From assembly GCA_036850795.1 (NCBI GenBank), contig JAAECO010000007.1, positions 1,595,001 to 1,659,000 on the forward strand: DNA of 64,000 bases. Direction: 5' to 3'. Each line of letters starts with the position of its first letter. Position 1 is the first letter of the stretch. This document shows, in pieces, positions 32,570 to 42,730 of the stretch. A model generated the notes under the pieces. That model did no database searches and was not told the origin of the DNA. It saw only the letters and a program-made list of their open reading frames with translations. This DNA comes from Cordyceps javanica (Eukaryota > Ascomycota > Sordariomycetes > Hypocreales > Cordycipitaceae). The translations under genes were made by a program, and so were the position numbers.

Positions 32570-35383
32570 TTACGGTTCTAACTCCTCGGCCACCAGCTTT
32601 AGAATCTCCTCGACGCTTTTATGCGCGTTCGTCGGCTTCTTGGCCACGGCCGGCCACGCTTCGCCGTAGCGGGGCTCGCAGGCCACGCACTTGGCGACCA
32701 CTTCGGCGCGCTTCTCCTCGGTGCCGTGCTGGCACAGGAAACGGTAGTACCAGGCCCAGGTGTCACCGCGGGCGGCGTCAAGGGCCAGTGCGCGCTCGAA
32801 CCAGTTCTGCGCCTTGTCGAGTTTGCGCTCCGCCCAGAAGAGGCGCGCGACGCCCACAAGTAGCACTGGGTCGTTGTCGACCTTTTTAATGGCGTCGAGG
32901 CTGCGCGGCTTGCGCTGCGTGCGTGCCTCCAGATGCCATATCTGCTCGACGTGGAGCAGCCCGCTCCGCGGCACCTCCTGTAGCGCCCGCGCCATGAGCG
33001 ACTTGGCCTGCGCGAGGTGCCCGCCGCGCCGCTCCAGCCGCACTGACTCGCACCACAACTCGGCCGACTTGGGCACCGCCAGGCGCGCCCGGTCCAGCAC
33101 CGATCGCGCCTTGACAGTCAAGCCCGTTCCCTCCTCCAGACGCGCGTACAGCAGCCACAGCGGCACAGAGCGAGGTGCTGCCTTGACGCCTGTGGCGTAG
33201 GCCTCACGTGCGAGCCCGAGCTTGCCCAGATCCTGGTAGATCTGGCCCTTGAGCATCCACAACTTGGGTGCCGCGGGGAATAGCTGCAGTGCCTGCAACG
33301 TGAGGTCAAGCGCCGTGTCCGCATCTCCATGCACGCGCTCAAAGACGACGCTCTTAGTCCACACGCGATCTGTGGGTGCCTGCTCGCGCGCCACTGCCAG
33401 CAGCTTACGCGCTTGCTCAGCGTTGCCGCTCTCCGACTCTAGCTTGACGGCCGAGAGCCAAATGTCCTCGTTGTTTGGGTTCTGATTGAATGCACGCTTC
33501 AGAACTAGACGCGCGCCGTCCACCTCGCCGCTCTGCCATTTCTCCTTGGCCAACAGCATCCACAGGTCCTCGCTTTTGGGGCACGCCTCGACTGCCTTCT
33601 CCAGCACTTGCCACAGCGAATCCCGCGTGCCGTGGTTGCGCTCCAAGTCGGCCGCGGCATTCCATAGAGTCTTGCTGTTCACAAAGACACGCAAAGCATA
33701 TGCATATATCGCACGCGCCGTTTCATACTTACCGCGGTTGATACTACTGCGTGCGTCTTCCATCCATGTATCTTTGCGGTCATCGTCTTCGTCCAGGCCC
33801 CAGCCGAGCGTCTCGCGGATTATGTTCTCGCAGGTGACTGTCGCGCCGTCCTCCTCGCACGTCTCAGCCTCGACGATCCACTCCTCGCGCTTTGGCATTG
33901 CTTGCTCCTTGACCAGTACCTGCACGCCTCTTTTTATGACGTTGACCTTGGTTGCCTGGCCGAGCTGCTCTTGCAGTCGTGCAGCCGCGATCCAGATCTC
34001 GTGTGATGTTGGGCACGCCTTGCGCGCCTTGTTGAGTACCTTTTGCGCGTTCTCGGGCGACTCTAGGCGTGCCAACGCCAGCCACAGGTCTACTGATAGC
34101 GGAATCAGTTCTGTGGCCTTGGCCAACATCAGCTTGGCATCATCAGGATTCTCTTCCAGGTTGACAGCCTCCTTCCACAGTGCCTCAGACTCAGGGATGT
34201 GGTCAAGTGCCTGGCGGATGACGCGCTTCTTATTGTTCGGAATGTGCTCCAGCCGCATCGCTTCTACCCAGAGACGGACTGAACGATTGTTAGCCTCTAT
34301 GGCGCGCCGCGCGATAATCTTGGCATTGTTGCTATCATGGTTGAGGCGAATGTTCTCTAGCCACGCGTCCTCGCTCTTCGGGCATCGCTCGCAACCCTGG
34401 TCGATCGTCCGGCGCGCGGCACCAATCTTGCCCGCTAGCTCCTCCAGGCGGGCGGCCGCTATCCAGCCCAGCGCGTTGTTGGGATTGGTCTTGACAACGG
34501 ACTGCAAGAGCTCGCGTACACGGTTGATGTCGCCAACCTGCGTGGCAGATTCAGGCATGACCATGTTGTTGAGACTAGTAATGTAGCCCTGTGGGTCGAT
34601 GGTCGTAGAGCTGCCGTTACTTGCATCACTATTGCCGGATCGCGAGGCCTGTTCCAGCCTGGATTTAAGCACCTTGTCGCGCGCGGCACCAATCTCCGCG
34701 AAGTTGGTCATTGTGCCATCGGTACCCCCTCCGCCTCCAGCATTTGAAGACGCGCCGCCGTCATCCGTAACCATCGTGGTCATCTCGGTGGAGTCGCGCG
34801 CCGCGGCCAGGACACTGTCGGGGACAGCGTAGAAACGCTGCCGCAGAGCCTGCTTGCTTCGTCTATTCTTGCCTGTTAGGTCGCCAACCTCGGGTAGATT
34901 CGCCCATTCATCATCGGAGACGGTCGCCAGAGCGCGCTTCAGGTCGGTGAACTGTTGCTGGATTTTGGGATTGTTGCGCTCGTATTCATCGCGCTCTGCC
35001 TGCTCCCGTTCTTCACGCTGGCGCTTACGCCGGTCCATGCGCTCGTCAACCCATTCCCATATCTTATCGGCTTCCTCGTCGTCCTTGTCGTAGAGCCCTC
35101 CAGCGAAGAGTCCCACCTCGTTGTCCGGGTCCTGGTATCGCTCGTCGTCGCCGCCGCCGCCGCCTTCTTCCTCTTCTTTGTCCTTGTCCTTCCTTCCGCG
35201 TTCCGGTGCAAGTCCTAGCTGTTGCGCACGTTTGGCAAGCGCCTCCTTGATCTGGTCATCGCTGGGACCATCACGCGCGGGGCCGAGATCAGATCTAGTC
35301 GTGAAGCCCGTAGCACCACGGCCGAGGCCTGCAACGTAGTTTTCCGGCGCGGGCTGGCTTAAAAAGTCGCGTCGAGTTGTCAT
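32570..35383 (-). CDS. PRP6: Pre-mRNA splicing factor PRP6/Prp1 (U4/U6.U5 tri-snRNP)
   Basis: Intronless, 937 residues from the ATG at 35383. A longer frame to 35494 lacks an ATG. The N-terminus begins MTTRRDFLSQPAPENYVAGLGRG, the PRP1_N domain that follows in all homologues, with GFTTRSDLGPAR and an acidic stretch (GLFAGGLYDKDDEEADKIWE). From about residue 290 to the end there are tandem HAT/TPR half-repeats of the form xxLWxxAxxLE. The length fits the family (about 900-940). The protein bridges U5 and U4/U6 snRNPs in the tri-snRNP in the nucleus and is essential in yeasts. It is divergent from DIM1 with 378 bp between the start codons. Confidence 0.95.
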   Translation of the reverse strand: MTTRRDFLSQPAPENYVAGLGRGATGFTTRSDLGPARDGPSDDQIKEALAKRAQQLGLAPERGRKDKDKEEEEGGGGGDDERYQDPDNEVGLFAGGLYDKDDEEADKIWEWVDERMDRRKRQREEREQAERDEYERNNPKIQQQFTDLKRALATVSDDEWANLPEVGDLTGKNRRSKQALRQRFYAVPDSVLAAARDSTEMTTMVTDDGGASSNAGGGGGTDGTMTNFAEIGAARDKVLKSRLEQASRSGNSDASNGSSTTIDPQGYITSLNNMVMPESATQVGDINRVRELLQSVVKTNPNNALGWIAAARLEELAGKIGAARRTIDQGCERCPKSEDAWLENIRLNHDSNNAKIIARRAIEANNRSVRLWVEAMRLEHIPNNKKRVIRQALDHIPESEALWKEAVNLEENPDDAKLMLAKATELIPLSVDLWLALARLESPENAQKVLNKARKACPTSHEIWIAAARLQEQLGQATKVNVIKRGVQVLVKEQAMPKREEWIVEAETCEEDGATVTCENIIRETLGWGLDEDDDRKDTWMEDARSSINRGKYETARAIYAYALRVFVNSKTLWNAAADLERNHGTRDSLWQVLEKAVEACPKSEDLWMLLAKEKWQSGEVDGARLVLKRAFNQNPNNEDIWLSAVKLESESGNAEQARKLLAVAREQAPTDRVWTKSVVFERVHGDADTALDLTLQALQLFPAAPKLWMLKGQIYQDLGKLGLAREAYATGVKAAPRSVPLWLLYARLEEGTGLTVKARSVLDRARLAVPKSAELWCESVRLERRGGHLAQAKSLMARALQEVPRSGLLHVEQIWHLEARTQRKPRSLDAIKKVDNDPVLLVGVARLFWAERKLDKAQNWFERALALDAARGDTWAWYYRFLCQHGTEEKRAEVVAKCVACEPRYGEAWPAVAKKPTNAHKSVEEILKLVAEELEP

Positions 35384-35761
35384 CGTAGCGTACGCACAGG
35401 CTGTCTCAAGGCACAGCTGCCGATGCACGTCAGAGACGATAGCACTTTCCGCGCAAGTGCGCAAAACAAGGGTAAACAAATGCGTAGTCGTCAAAAAGTT
35501 GCCTGCCAGAAACCTCTTAACTGCCTAAAGACGAGCCGTCTGGGATGTACTCCACTGTGTAGCCATTGACGCTGGGACCCACTGAGTGCAAAGTACAACA
35601 AAAGCCAAATTTGCACCTGGGCCTTTGAAAATTTGTACTATGTCTCTTATCGATAATGTCTGCCACCAAAAAAAGTTTCCTGCCACACGCCCCTCCATGA
35701 ACTATCAAGATACCTTCACACGCCTTTTCTCAGCCTGTCACCGATTTTCACATAGCCTAGA
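35384..35761. promoter_or_regulatory. Shared promoter region of PRP6 and DIM1
   Basis: 378 bp between two divergent housekeeping start codons. No TATA box stands out. A compact bidirectional promoter is the simplest reading, although overlapping 5' leaders are not excluded. Confidence 0.55.
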
Positions 35762-36931
35762 ATGGCCAAAGTAAAGACGCCGAAGCGTGGAAACGCTTCG
35801 TCTTCCCCGTACGAACGAACGAACCAGTCCAACAACAGCAGCAACAGCAAGTCCGCCAAGAACAACGTATTCAAGTTCAACACCAATTTCGGCCAGCACA
35901 TTCTCAAGAACCCTGGTGTCTCAGATGCCATCGTCGAAAAGGCGTACCTCAAGCCAACTGATACTGTGCTTGAAGTTGGTCCGGGTACCGGCAACCTGAC
36001 GGTGCGCATCCTGGAGCGCGCCAAGAGGTGCATATGCGTCGAGGTCGACCCGCGCATGGCGGCCGAGGTGACGAAGCGTGTGCAGGGCACGCCTGAGCAG
36101 CGCAAGCTCGAGGTACTCCTCGGCGATGTCATCAAAACTGAGCTTCCCGCGTTTGACGTGTGCATCTCCAACACGCCATACCAGATCTCATCACCACTCG
36201 TCTTCAAGTTGCTGTCGATGCCGAACCCGCCGCGAACCTCTGTTCTCATGTTTCAGCGCGAGTTCGCTCTGCGCCTGACGGCCCGACCTGGCGACACTCT
36301 GTACTGCCGGCTGTCGGTCAACGCGCAATTCTGGGCGCGTATTACGCACGTCATGAAGGTGGGCAAGAACAACTTCCGTCCCCCGCCGCAAGTCGAGTCG
36401 TCGGTGGTGCGCATTGAGCCCAAGGTCGGCAAAGACCGTCCCAGTGTCAGCTGGGATGAGTGGGATGGCCTACTACGCGTTTGCTTCGTGCGCAAGAACA
36501 AGACACTACGTGCCAGCTGGCTCGGCACCAAGGAGGTCCTGGCCATGGTTGAGCGCAACTACCGCACGTGGTGCGCCATGAACGGCGTGCCCGTCGACGA
36601 CAGCATCGCTGAGGAGGGTGACGACGATGGCGATGATGATGGCGATGACGATGTTGCGATGGATGCTGTCGACGAGGAAGGCGGCATGGATGTCGATGCT
36701 GAGGACGATGATACCCCGGCGTTCTTCAAGGAGGCTGCCGATAACGCCGCTCCAGTCAAGACTAAGAGCAAACGCAAGAAGACCAAGGTGGCGGAGCTGG
36801 TCCGCGAAAAAATACGAAAGGTCCTTGAGGACGTGACGGAGCTGGCGGACAAACGCGCCGGCAAATGCGACGAGACCGATTTTTTGCGGCTGTTGTTTGC
36901 CTTTAATGAGGAGGGCATTCATTTTTCATAA
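35762..36931 (+). CDS. DIM1: 18S rRNA adenine dimethylase Dim1
   Basis: Intronless, 389 residues. After a 35-residue Ser/Asn/Lys-rich tail, FNTNFGQHILKNP begins the Rossmann methyltransferase core. SAM motif I is LEVGPGTGNLT (about residues 67-77), acidic motif II is CVEVDPRM, and the catalytic motif is NTPYQISSP (family NxPYxISSP). The C-terminal part (KNNFRPPPQVESSVVRI) is the conserved RNA-binding side. It makes the twin N6,N6-dimethyladenosines at the 3' end of 18S rRNA and is needed for pre-rRNA cleavage in the nucleolus. It is longer than yeast Dim1 (318) because of the N-terminal tail and an acidic insertion near residues 283-323 encoded by GATGAC-type repeats. Confidence 0.95.
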   Translation: MAKVKTPKRGNASSSPYERTNQSNNSSNSKSAKNNVFKFNTNFGQHILKNPGVSDAIVEKAYLKPTDTVLEVGPGTGNLTVRILERAKRCICVEVDPRMAAEVTKRVQGTPEQRKLEVLLGDVIKTELPAFDVCISNTPYQISSPLVFKLLSMPNPPRTSVLMFQREFALRLTARPGDTLYCRLSVNAQFWARITHVMKVGKNNFRPPPQVESSVVRIEPKVGKDRPSVSWDEWDGLLRVCFVRKNKTLRASWLGTKEVLAMVERNYRTWCAMNGVPVDDSIAEEGDDDGDDDGDDDVAMDAVDEEGGMDVDAEDDDTPAFFKEAADNAAPVKTKSKRKKTKVAELVREKIRKVLEDVTELADKRAGKCDETDFLRLLFAFNEEGIHFS

Positions 36932-38610
36932 TTGCGCCACATGAATTTATATAAATAATATCTCTATTAGCTAGGGCTCCGCATTGTGTAGGGGGTTGCT
37001 ATTTTTTTAAATATTCTTACAGACCGAGCGGATTGGCGTTATGGAAATGTTGAAAAGGGTCTTTTTTTTTTAACGCGATCATGTATGACAATCAAATTAG
37101 CATTATGCCATGACTTTATGGAAGCAGAAAGCAAGCTACGAGATCTACCAAAGAGAATTCCGATGTACAAAAAAAACTTCACGGCTTGGCGCAGCAGAGT
37201 TGCGATGGCAGCCAGGCGTAACTCACGCAGGAGATTAGAAATGGGGTTTTAGGCCCCTGACTTTACCTCCAGCACTTTCCTAGTCTTCTCATCTCCTAGT
37301 CAAAAGTAGCGATAGACAATCAATCTTCTGCGATGACAACGTCCCCGAAGAGGTAGATTCACGACCATATCGTTCAGTATAAAAGGGCAGCCGAACATCG
37401 CCCTTGGTTAGACAAATAGCTTTGCTTCCTCGTTTCGGTTCTTTTCTTTTATTTTCACTTAATCTTCGTACATTCTTCTCAGGTTTCCACGCGGCCTTGT
37501 TCAATTCACGATTCTCAACGAGGCCCTACGCACCAGACAGAGGCTTTCTCCTTGGTGATTAGTGAGATCTCGTACGCCACCGAGTGAGCCATGCAAGTGG
37601 CTTGCGGTCAAGACCTTCGGCGAATGATAATAGAAGATGGCAGAGAACGCTGATACTGGGTGGCTACCCTACGTACAGTGGCTCAATGCATAGCATCAAG
37701 CCCGCGCACGTCAACCAGCCTTCATACGGCCGCCCCTCAATTTGTTCCGTTTTTGCTCACGTATCTCTTTTTCCTCTTTACCCTGCGTTTCAATATCGAG
37801 ACCAAGAGTTGTGCAGTAAAAGCTTTGAACGGACAATCCCATTTGCATATCTGATCTGGATCTCATCCACAACTACACGGACTACACAAAAAACGTACGC
37901 CCGAAGTATTCTAGGCCAGGCTAGGTAGAGCGCATGCGTTACATCTTCGTAAATAGGATTCCGAGCTACGGCCCGGTTCATCGGAGAAAAGGAGACGTCC
38001 CACGAGCAGGATAATGGATGTTCCGCGCAACGGCCAAGTACGCCTTGACCGCGCATCTGGGTCAGCTTGGACGATTTTCGATCGAAATTCTCTCCAATAC
38101 TTCATCCTTACGTAATCACATATATTGCTCAGCCTATGAGGTTTTTTGGGGTATGTATGTATGTCTGTGGAATTGTGTGCGCGCGCGCGTATGGGCGTAG
38201 GCGTAGGTGTCGTAAAGCCGTTACAAGTACATGAAAGAGGGTATAAGTACGTTTCCTCCCGTCTATCAAAAAACAAGTACAAACAAATCTTCGCTTCCTC
38301 TCGCAGGTCTTCGAGAGAATAGGCCTGCTTCATTGTGTATCAGGTGGAGTACAACTTCAGGTCCGGACTCGGAACAACAATGCTGTTGGCTTCCCAGAGA
38401 CGGGCCGCCCTGTTCTCTTCTCTTCTCTCTCCCTCTTGGTTTGGAAATTCATGCGAGTTCCTTTTTTTTCTAATCGTTACTGAGTTCTTGAAATTTTGTT
38501 GGAATCATGTGCAATCCAACGCCAAACATATTGCTCATGATACTAAACGCTTCGAATAGACGCAAATAAGATGGAAACAAAGGGGAAATATGGTCAGCCC
38601 GTCCACGATG
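36932..38610. other. Convergent intergenic region, 1.7 kb
   Basis: No gene recognised. It includes short T and A runs (37062-37072) and a simple-sequence patch at about 38147-38215 (GTAT, GC and GGCGTA units). Frames of up to 140 codons exist on the minus strand (37911-38333) but overlap the simple repeat and show no domain. Confidence 0.5.
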
Positions 38611-41202
38611 TCATAGCACGGGCGAATGATTTTTAGTCGGTATGACCAACGTAGTAGAATTGGGTTTGAGGGAAGGGTCGTTGGCTGAGTTGGGCTTGAC
38701 CGTCGTACGTCCTGAGACAGTTGCACTGCGGACTCGCGCGCTCAGAGGCAAAGTGTACTTCAAAACCCCCTTGATAATGAGATCGAACTCGTTCTGATAG
38801 ATGCGGTCCCATCTCTTCACACCCCCGGCTGTGCCATTCCCAGGAGATTGGAGCTTCATCTCCCCAGTAGAGGTGGAGCTGCCCTGGTGGAAGAGCGAGC
38901 CCTCAAACATGAGCGGGCTATCAAACTCGGTAATTCGCCCCAAGAGGATATTAGGACGTTTGTCTGCATCCGCATCATCTTCGTCATCCTTATCAGACTT
39001 GGCCTTGGGTTTTTTGTTCTTTCCAGGGCTAGCATCGGCTTGTACTTGGTCTCTGTACTGAGGCCGCTTCCACCAATCCGAGTCTGTTCCAGCGTGATCT
39101 GATTTGGCAAATATTTCCAGGTCGGTGTGATCAACCGTTACCAGAACAATATTCGGGTTGTGAGCCTTGACTGACAAATCGAAGATGAGGACCTGTTCGC
39201 TAGTGACGACATTCTGAATCGACACAATCTCAATGCCGGCCATAGGCTGAGACGTGGCAAACATGAATCCAATGGCACCCGTAATTACCAGGAGAAACAT
39301 CATGGTAAGAACAAGGCATGCCGCAAAGCGGTTCAGATACGAGGATCGTCGAGTATACGTTTGAGACTCGGCCTGCCTCAGATTATGGGGACCGCGCCTG
39401 TTGCGACCAGATCTATAGCGCGTCGTTCCGATGAGAGGCGTCCGTTCGTCGTCGGCGCCGGTGTTCTCTTCCATATCGTATATGGACGACATTTGAAGAG
39501 CAGAACGCTTGGAGCTAAGTTGACCACGGGGAGAATGGTGATTGCGCGGGCTGGTGGGGCCTGACGAGTTTCGAGATGCAATGATGGAAGGCTTTGTTCT
39601 GGCCGTGTTGGCAAAGGGCGAGTCATTGTCGAAAATGGAAAGGTGACTATTGTTGGGCTGGCGGCCCCATCGGCCAATGTGATGATGGTGTCTGGCTGTG
39701 CCGCGACCGGACCCTCCGGCGCTGCGACCGGTGGCATTGCCATCATCTTCCCCAGGAGTCAAGCTTTCTGTCCCAGAGCCATTAAATGTGTTGACAAATT
39801 TCATGCTCTTCTTGGGAACGGGGCCATGATGGCCAGCGGCCTCCATAACACCATATATGGAGCGAACATTTTGGCGATCGGGTGGTTGGCTGGCCATGGA
39901 GGTGGCGCTAGGCGTGCGTGAGTGAAAACGTCGAACCGTACGGTCGGTGCCGTCTGGAGGGTTGGAGTCGTAGACGAAGGTTTCTTCCGAGTCAGATGTG
40001 TTGGCCTCATCGACGGCACTGGCAATCTTGGCCTCAAAATTATCGGCCTTCGAGGCGGACGTTCCGGTGTGGACGTTGGGTTGTTTTCGAACCGGCTTCT
40101 TCTTTTCTTTTTTTGGTTTTATTGTTTCGGTACTCTGTTTGGTCTTGAGAGTGCCGTTTGCACCGTCGCCCTTGGAGCTAGTGTTGAGGGCGACCTGAGG
40201 TATGCTGGCCACAGTCTCGGTCTCGACCGTCATATTCTGGGTGGAGCCCTCAGTCTTATTAGGCTTGCCCTGCTTCATGGACAGCGAACTAGACTGCCGG
40301 GCGACCATGGGCGGAGGCACGGACGTGGTCCTTCGGTTATCGACTCTGCTGGAACTGTCGACAGAATTATCTGCGGTGTGGTTAGGACGGGCTCTAACAG
40401 TACGGCCACCATCGCTGAGGGCACCATCGGATTGGGGTTCGGGAGCTGCAAGCTTTTCCTTGACATGGTCCAGCAGACTGCGGCCGGCAACCGGAGTTGC
40501 GACTTCTTGGACTGTTTCCAGACCAAGACGAACAGGCGTATGGACTCCAGAGCTGGACCTAGTCTCGTCTGTGTCGTTTCCGGCTAGTGATTGGCTGTCG
40601 GAGGGCTTGACGGCGGGACTAGCCTGCAAAACATTGATGGCGGGTAGATCTGGCTCAGGCTTTGGCGAGGCAGGTCCTGACCTGTTTGAGTTCGGCGGTG
40701 GAGATCGCAATCTGGGGGAGACAGGCCATCGGAGGCTCTCCTTGGAATCCGGCAGCACGGCGCCTGTTTGTGGTGCCAGCGTTTCTTGCGTTTCCTTGGC
40801 GGCAGGAGTCAGTGAAGGGGTCGCAGAGGTTGACAGGCTGCGTGCAGCTGCGCTATGAGTCGGTATTTGGGACCGAGAATGGCGGGTTGGACTACTGTCC
40901 TGGTGGCTGTTTTTTCGAGGGCGGTTTCCAGAGAGGCGGCTGGAGGAAGTGGCCTTTCGAAGCATACGACCAGGAGAGCCGTCGCGGGAGAGATCGGGTG
41001 TTGTCCTGTTGGAACCGGCGACAGACGAGGACTTTGATGCAGGTCCAGACTGGGGGGCGCCGTTTAGGACAGGTACTCGAGCGGCAGAGGCGGATGGAAG
41101 GACAACCCGAGAAGAGGTGCTGTTGCCAGACTCGGCGGCGGCGGATGGAAGTGTGGCAGCAGGCTGGGGATGGCCGTCTGAGGAGGACGAAGGCTTGTCC
41201 AT
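38611..41202 (-). CDS. VAC7: Vac7-type activator of PI(3)P 5-kinase (Fab1 regulator)
   Basis: Intronless, 863 residues. The first 600 or so residues are low-complexity, Ser/Pro/Thr-rich and presumably cytosolic. A single transmembrane helix (RFAACLVLTMMFLLVITGA, about residues 622-647) is followed by a lumenal C-terminal domain of about 215 residues beginning MAGIEIVSIQNVVTSEQVL. This is the Vac7 domain, often annotated in Sordariomycetes as a phospholipid metabolism regulator. The conserved block DDERTPLIGTTRYRSGRNR precedes the helix. In yeast Vac7 sits in the vacuole membrane and stimulates Fab1 to make PI(3,5)P2 in osmotic stress and vacuole fission. The gene has a long, motif-rich upstream region (to about 42.8 kb). 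Confidence 0.88.
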   Translation of the reverse strand: MDKPSSSSDGHPQPAATLPSAAAESGNSTSSRVVLPSASAARVPVLNGAPQSGPASKSSSVAGSNRTTPDLSRDGSPGRMLRKATSSSRLSGNRPRKNSHQDSSPTRHSRSQIPTHSAAARSLSTSATPSLTPAAKETQETLAPQTGAVLPDSKESLRWPVSPRLRSPPPNSNRSGPASPKPEPDLPAINVLQASPAVKPSDSQSLAGNDTDETRSSSGVHTPVRLGLETVQEVATPVAGRSLLDHVKEKLAAPEPQSDGALSDGGRTVRARPNHTADNSVDSSSRVDNRRTTSVPPPMVARQSSSLSMKQGKPNKTEGSTQNMTVETETVASIPQVALNTSSKGDGANGTLKTKQSTETIKPKKEKKKPVRKQPNVHTGTSASKADNFEAKIASAVDEANTSDSEETFVYDSNPPDGTDRTVRRFHSRTPSATSMASQPPDRQNVRSIYGVMEAAGHHGPVPKKSMKFVNTFNGSGTESLTPGEDDGNATGRSAGGSGRGTARHHHHIGRWGRQPNNSHLSIFDNDSPFANTARTKPSIIASRNSSGPTSPRNHHSPRGQLSSKRSALQMSSIYDMEENTGADDERTPLIGTTRYRSGRNRRGPHNLRQAESQTYTRRSSYLNRFAACLVLTMMFLLVITGAIGFMFATSQPMAGIEIVSIQNVVTSEQVLIFDLSVKAHNPNIVLVTVDHTDLEIFAKSDHAGTDSDWWKRPQYRDQVQADASPGKNKKPKAKSDKDDEDDADADKRPNILLGRITEFDSPLMFEGSLFHQGSSTSTGEMKLQSPGNGTAGGVKRWDRIYQNEFDLIIKGVLKYTLPLSARVRSATVSGRTTVKPNSANDPSLKPNSTTLVIPTKNHSPVL

Positions 41203-41837
41203 GGCTCGTACAGGTCGGTGCTATGATTTCGAAGTTGGTTGTAGTTGATGCATGCCAACGGGGCAACAGGAGCGGGCGACGAGCTTCAGTGGATGATCGT
41301 GGAGATGGTTACAAAAGGGCTCATCGTGGGTGAGCGTGCGTTGACCGGCAAGAGCAAGGGTGAGCGGCGATGGCGGGAGGGGCCGGATACCCAACGGAGC
41401 GTAGCAACCGGAAAAGCTAGATGCGTCACTGACGCCGGGTCGGGGAGGCTGCCGGGACAGTGTTGATGACGAGAGAGGTGCAGACCACTCGGCGTGGTGC
41501 TTTATGAATTGGGCAGCGATGATGGAATTTGGCAGGTCAAGGCGACGCAGTCGCGCGAGAAGGACGGCTAGTGCGGCGAGAAGAAATGCGACTGCGACTG
41601 CGTGAGGGCGAAAGACTGGCACGGGTGGTAATGAGGAAGTAACGAAAAAAAGTATTGAGGAAAGCCAGCCAAAGAGTAAGATGAGAAGTATTTCCTCGGA
41701 AGGGGGGTTTGAATGGTGCCTGGAGAGACGATGGCTTGCAGGGTTGGAAGGTTGGCTGGATTGTTGTTGTTGTGGGTATTTGGCAGAGGCAAGTTGATGT
41801 GTGGTGTGTGGGTGCGAGCGGGCGCGGGATGAAGAAT

Positions 41838-42730
41838 AACTACTTGGTACCAAGTACTTAAGGTTGTACCTAGGTAGGAGATAGGTATCTCGTATGTGGG
41901 TAAAATAGATAGGAGGCACCTCCCAGGTACTTAAGCAGTACTGGTAGCTACCTACCTAATAATTAGGTAGATTGTGTCAGTGCTTGCCGTCGAGATTTCG
42001 GGTGGGCGACTAAGTACTAAAGTAGTGATGGATGGGTGGACAAAGCAAAAGGTACTGCCAGGTGGAAAGGTCGGATACCTAAGGTACTTACGTAGCAAGG
42101 TACCCACCCAGTAGGTACTATGTAAGCAGGTAAGTACTTAAGTAAGTACTGGTAAGTACTTGGTGACGACGGGCTTGCGGACGAGGGAGATGGTTGGCGC
42201 AGGGGGGCACATGCAAGCAAAGGGTGGAGAGGAGAAAATGAAAAGGTATACCGAGATTGAGATACTACTCAACATATGAAACCTGTTCGGGTAAGTATTA
42301 GTACCTACCGAAATTATGATAATGATAACGAGAAATAATAATATTGAGACGAGAGGGAAACAAGGGGAACTAGAAAAACAGTGTCGTAGTGGTGAGGTCA
42401 GCACGGGGCCGCCCTAGGTTTAAAAGGGCTTTTCGTTGGCTGATGTTGGTCTGGGTGTCAGGCTGCGCCGCCCGCCCCAGGTCTGTCACTTCACATCAGG
42501 TTGTTGCTTGGTAAGTACTTAAGTAAGTAAGTAAATTACTTACTTACGGATCCAATACGGATTAAGAAGTACTTAGGTACTTGCCAATGCCCTACCTAAG
42601 TAGGTAGGCTGCTTAAGTAAGTTACTGGTAGGCAAGTACTTCTGTGGTAGCTTCCCGCTTGCCAGCTGCCAGGCAAGAAGGTACTGACGTGCCTACCTCC
42701 CTACTAATGTACCTATGCACCTCAGTAGGT
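41838..42730. repeat. Cluster of GTACTT/TACCTA short motifs upstream of VAC7
   Basis: Dense imperfect repeats of AAGTACTTAAGTAAGTA, TACCTACCTAA and related palindromic words, mainly at 41838-42170 and 42511-42730. They form overlapping inverted-repeat possibilities but no single period. Similar patches occur at 50766-50793 and 52926-53043. Confidence 0.7.

Noticed and set aside
33486..34586. 366-codon plus-strand frame
   Set aside because: Antisense shadow of the intronless PRP6 gene. Its Ser/Arg-rich composition is what the reverse strand of HAT-repeat coding DNA gives.
37911..38333. 140-codon minus-strand frame
   Set aside because: Overlaps simple-sequence DNA (GTAT, GC and GGCGTA units) and shows no domain.
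39922..41333. Two plus-strand frames of about 220 codons
   Set aside because: Antisense to the low-complexity part of VAC7. No start context or domain.
41221..41919. 232-codon minus-strand frame just upstream of VAC7
   Set aside because: It lies over the 5' leader and promoter of VAC7, has a simple Pro/Ser/His composition from low-complexity DNA, and shows no domain.
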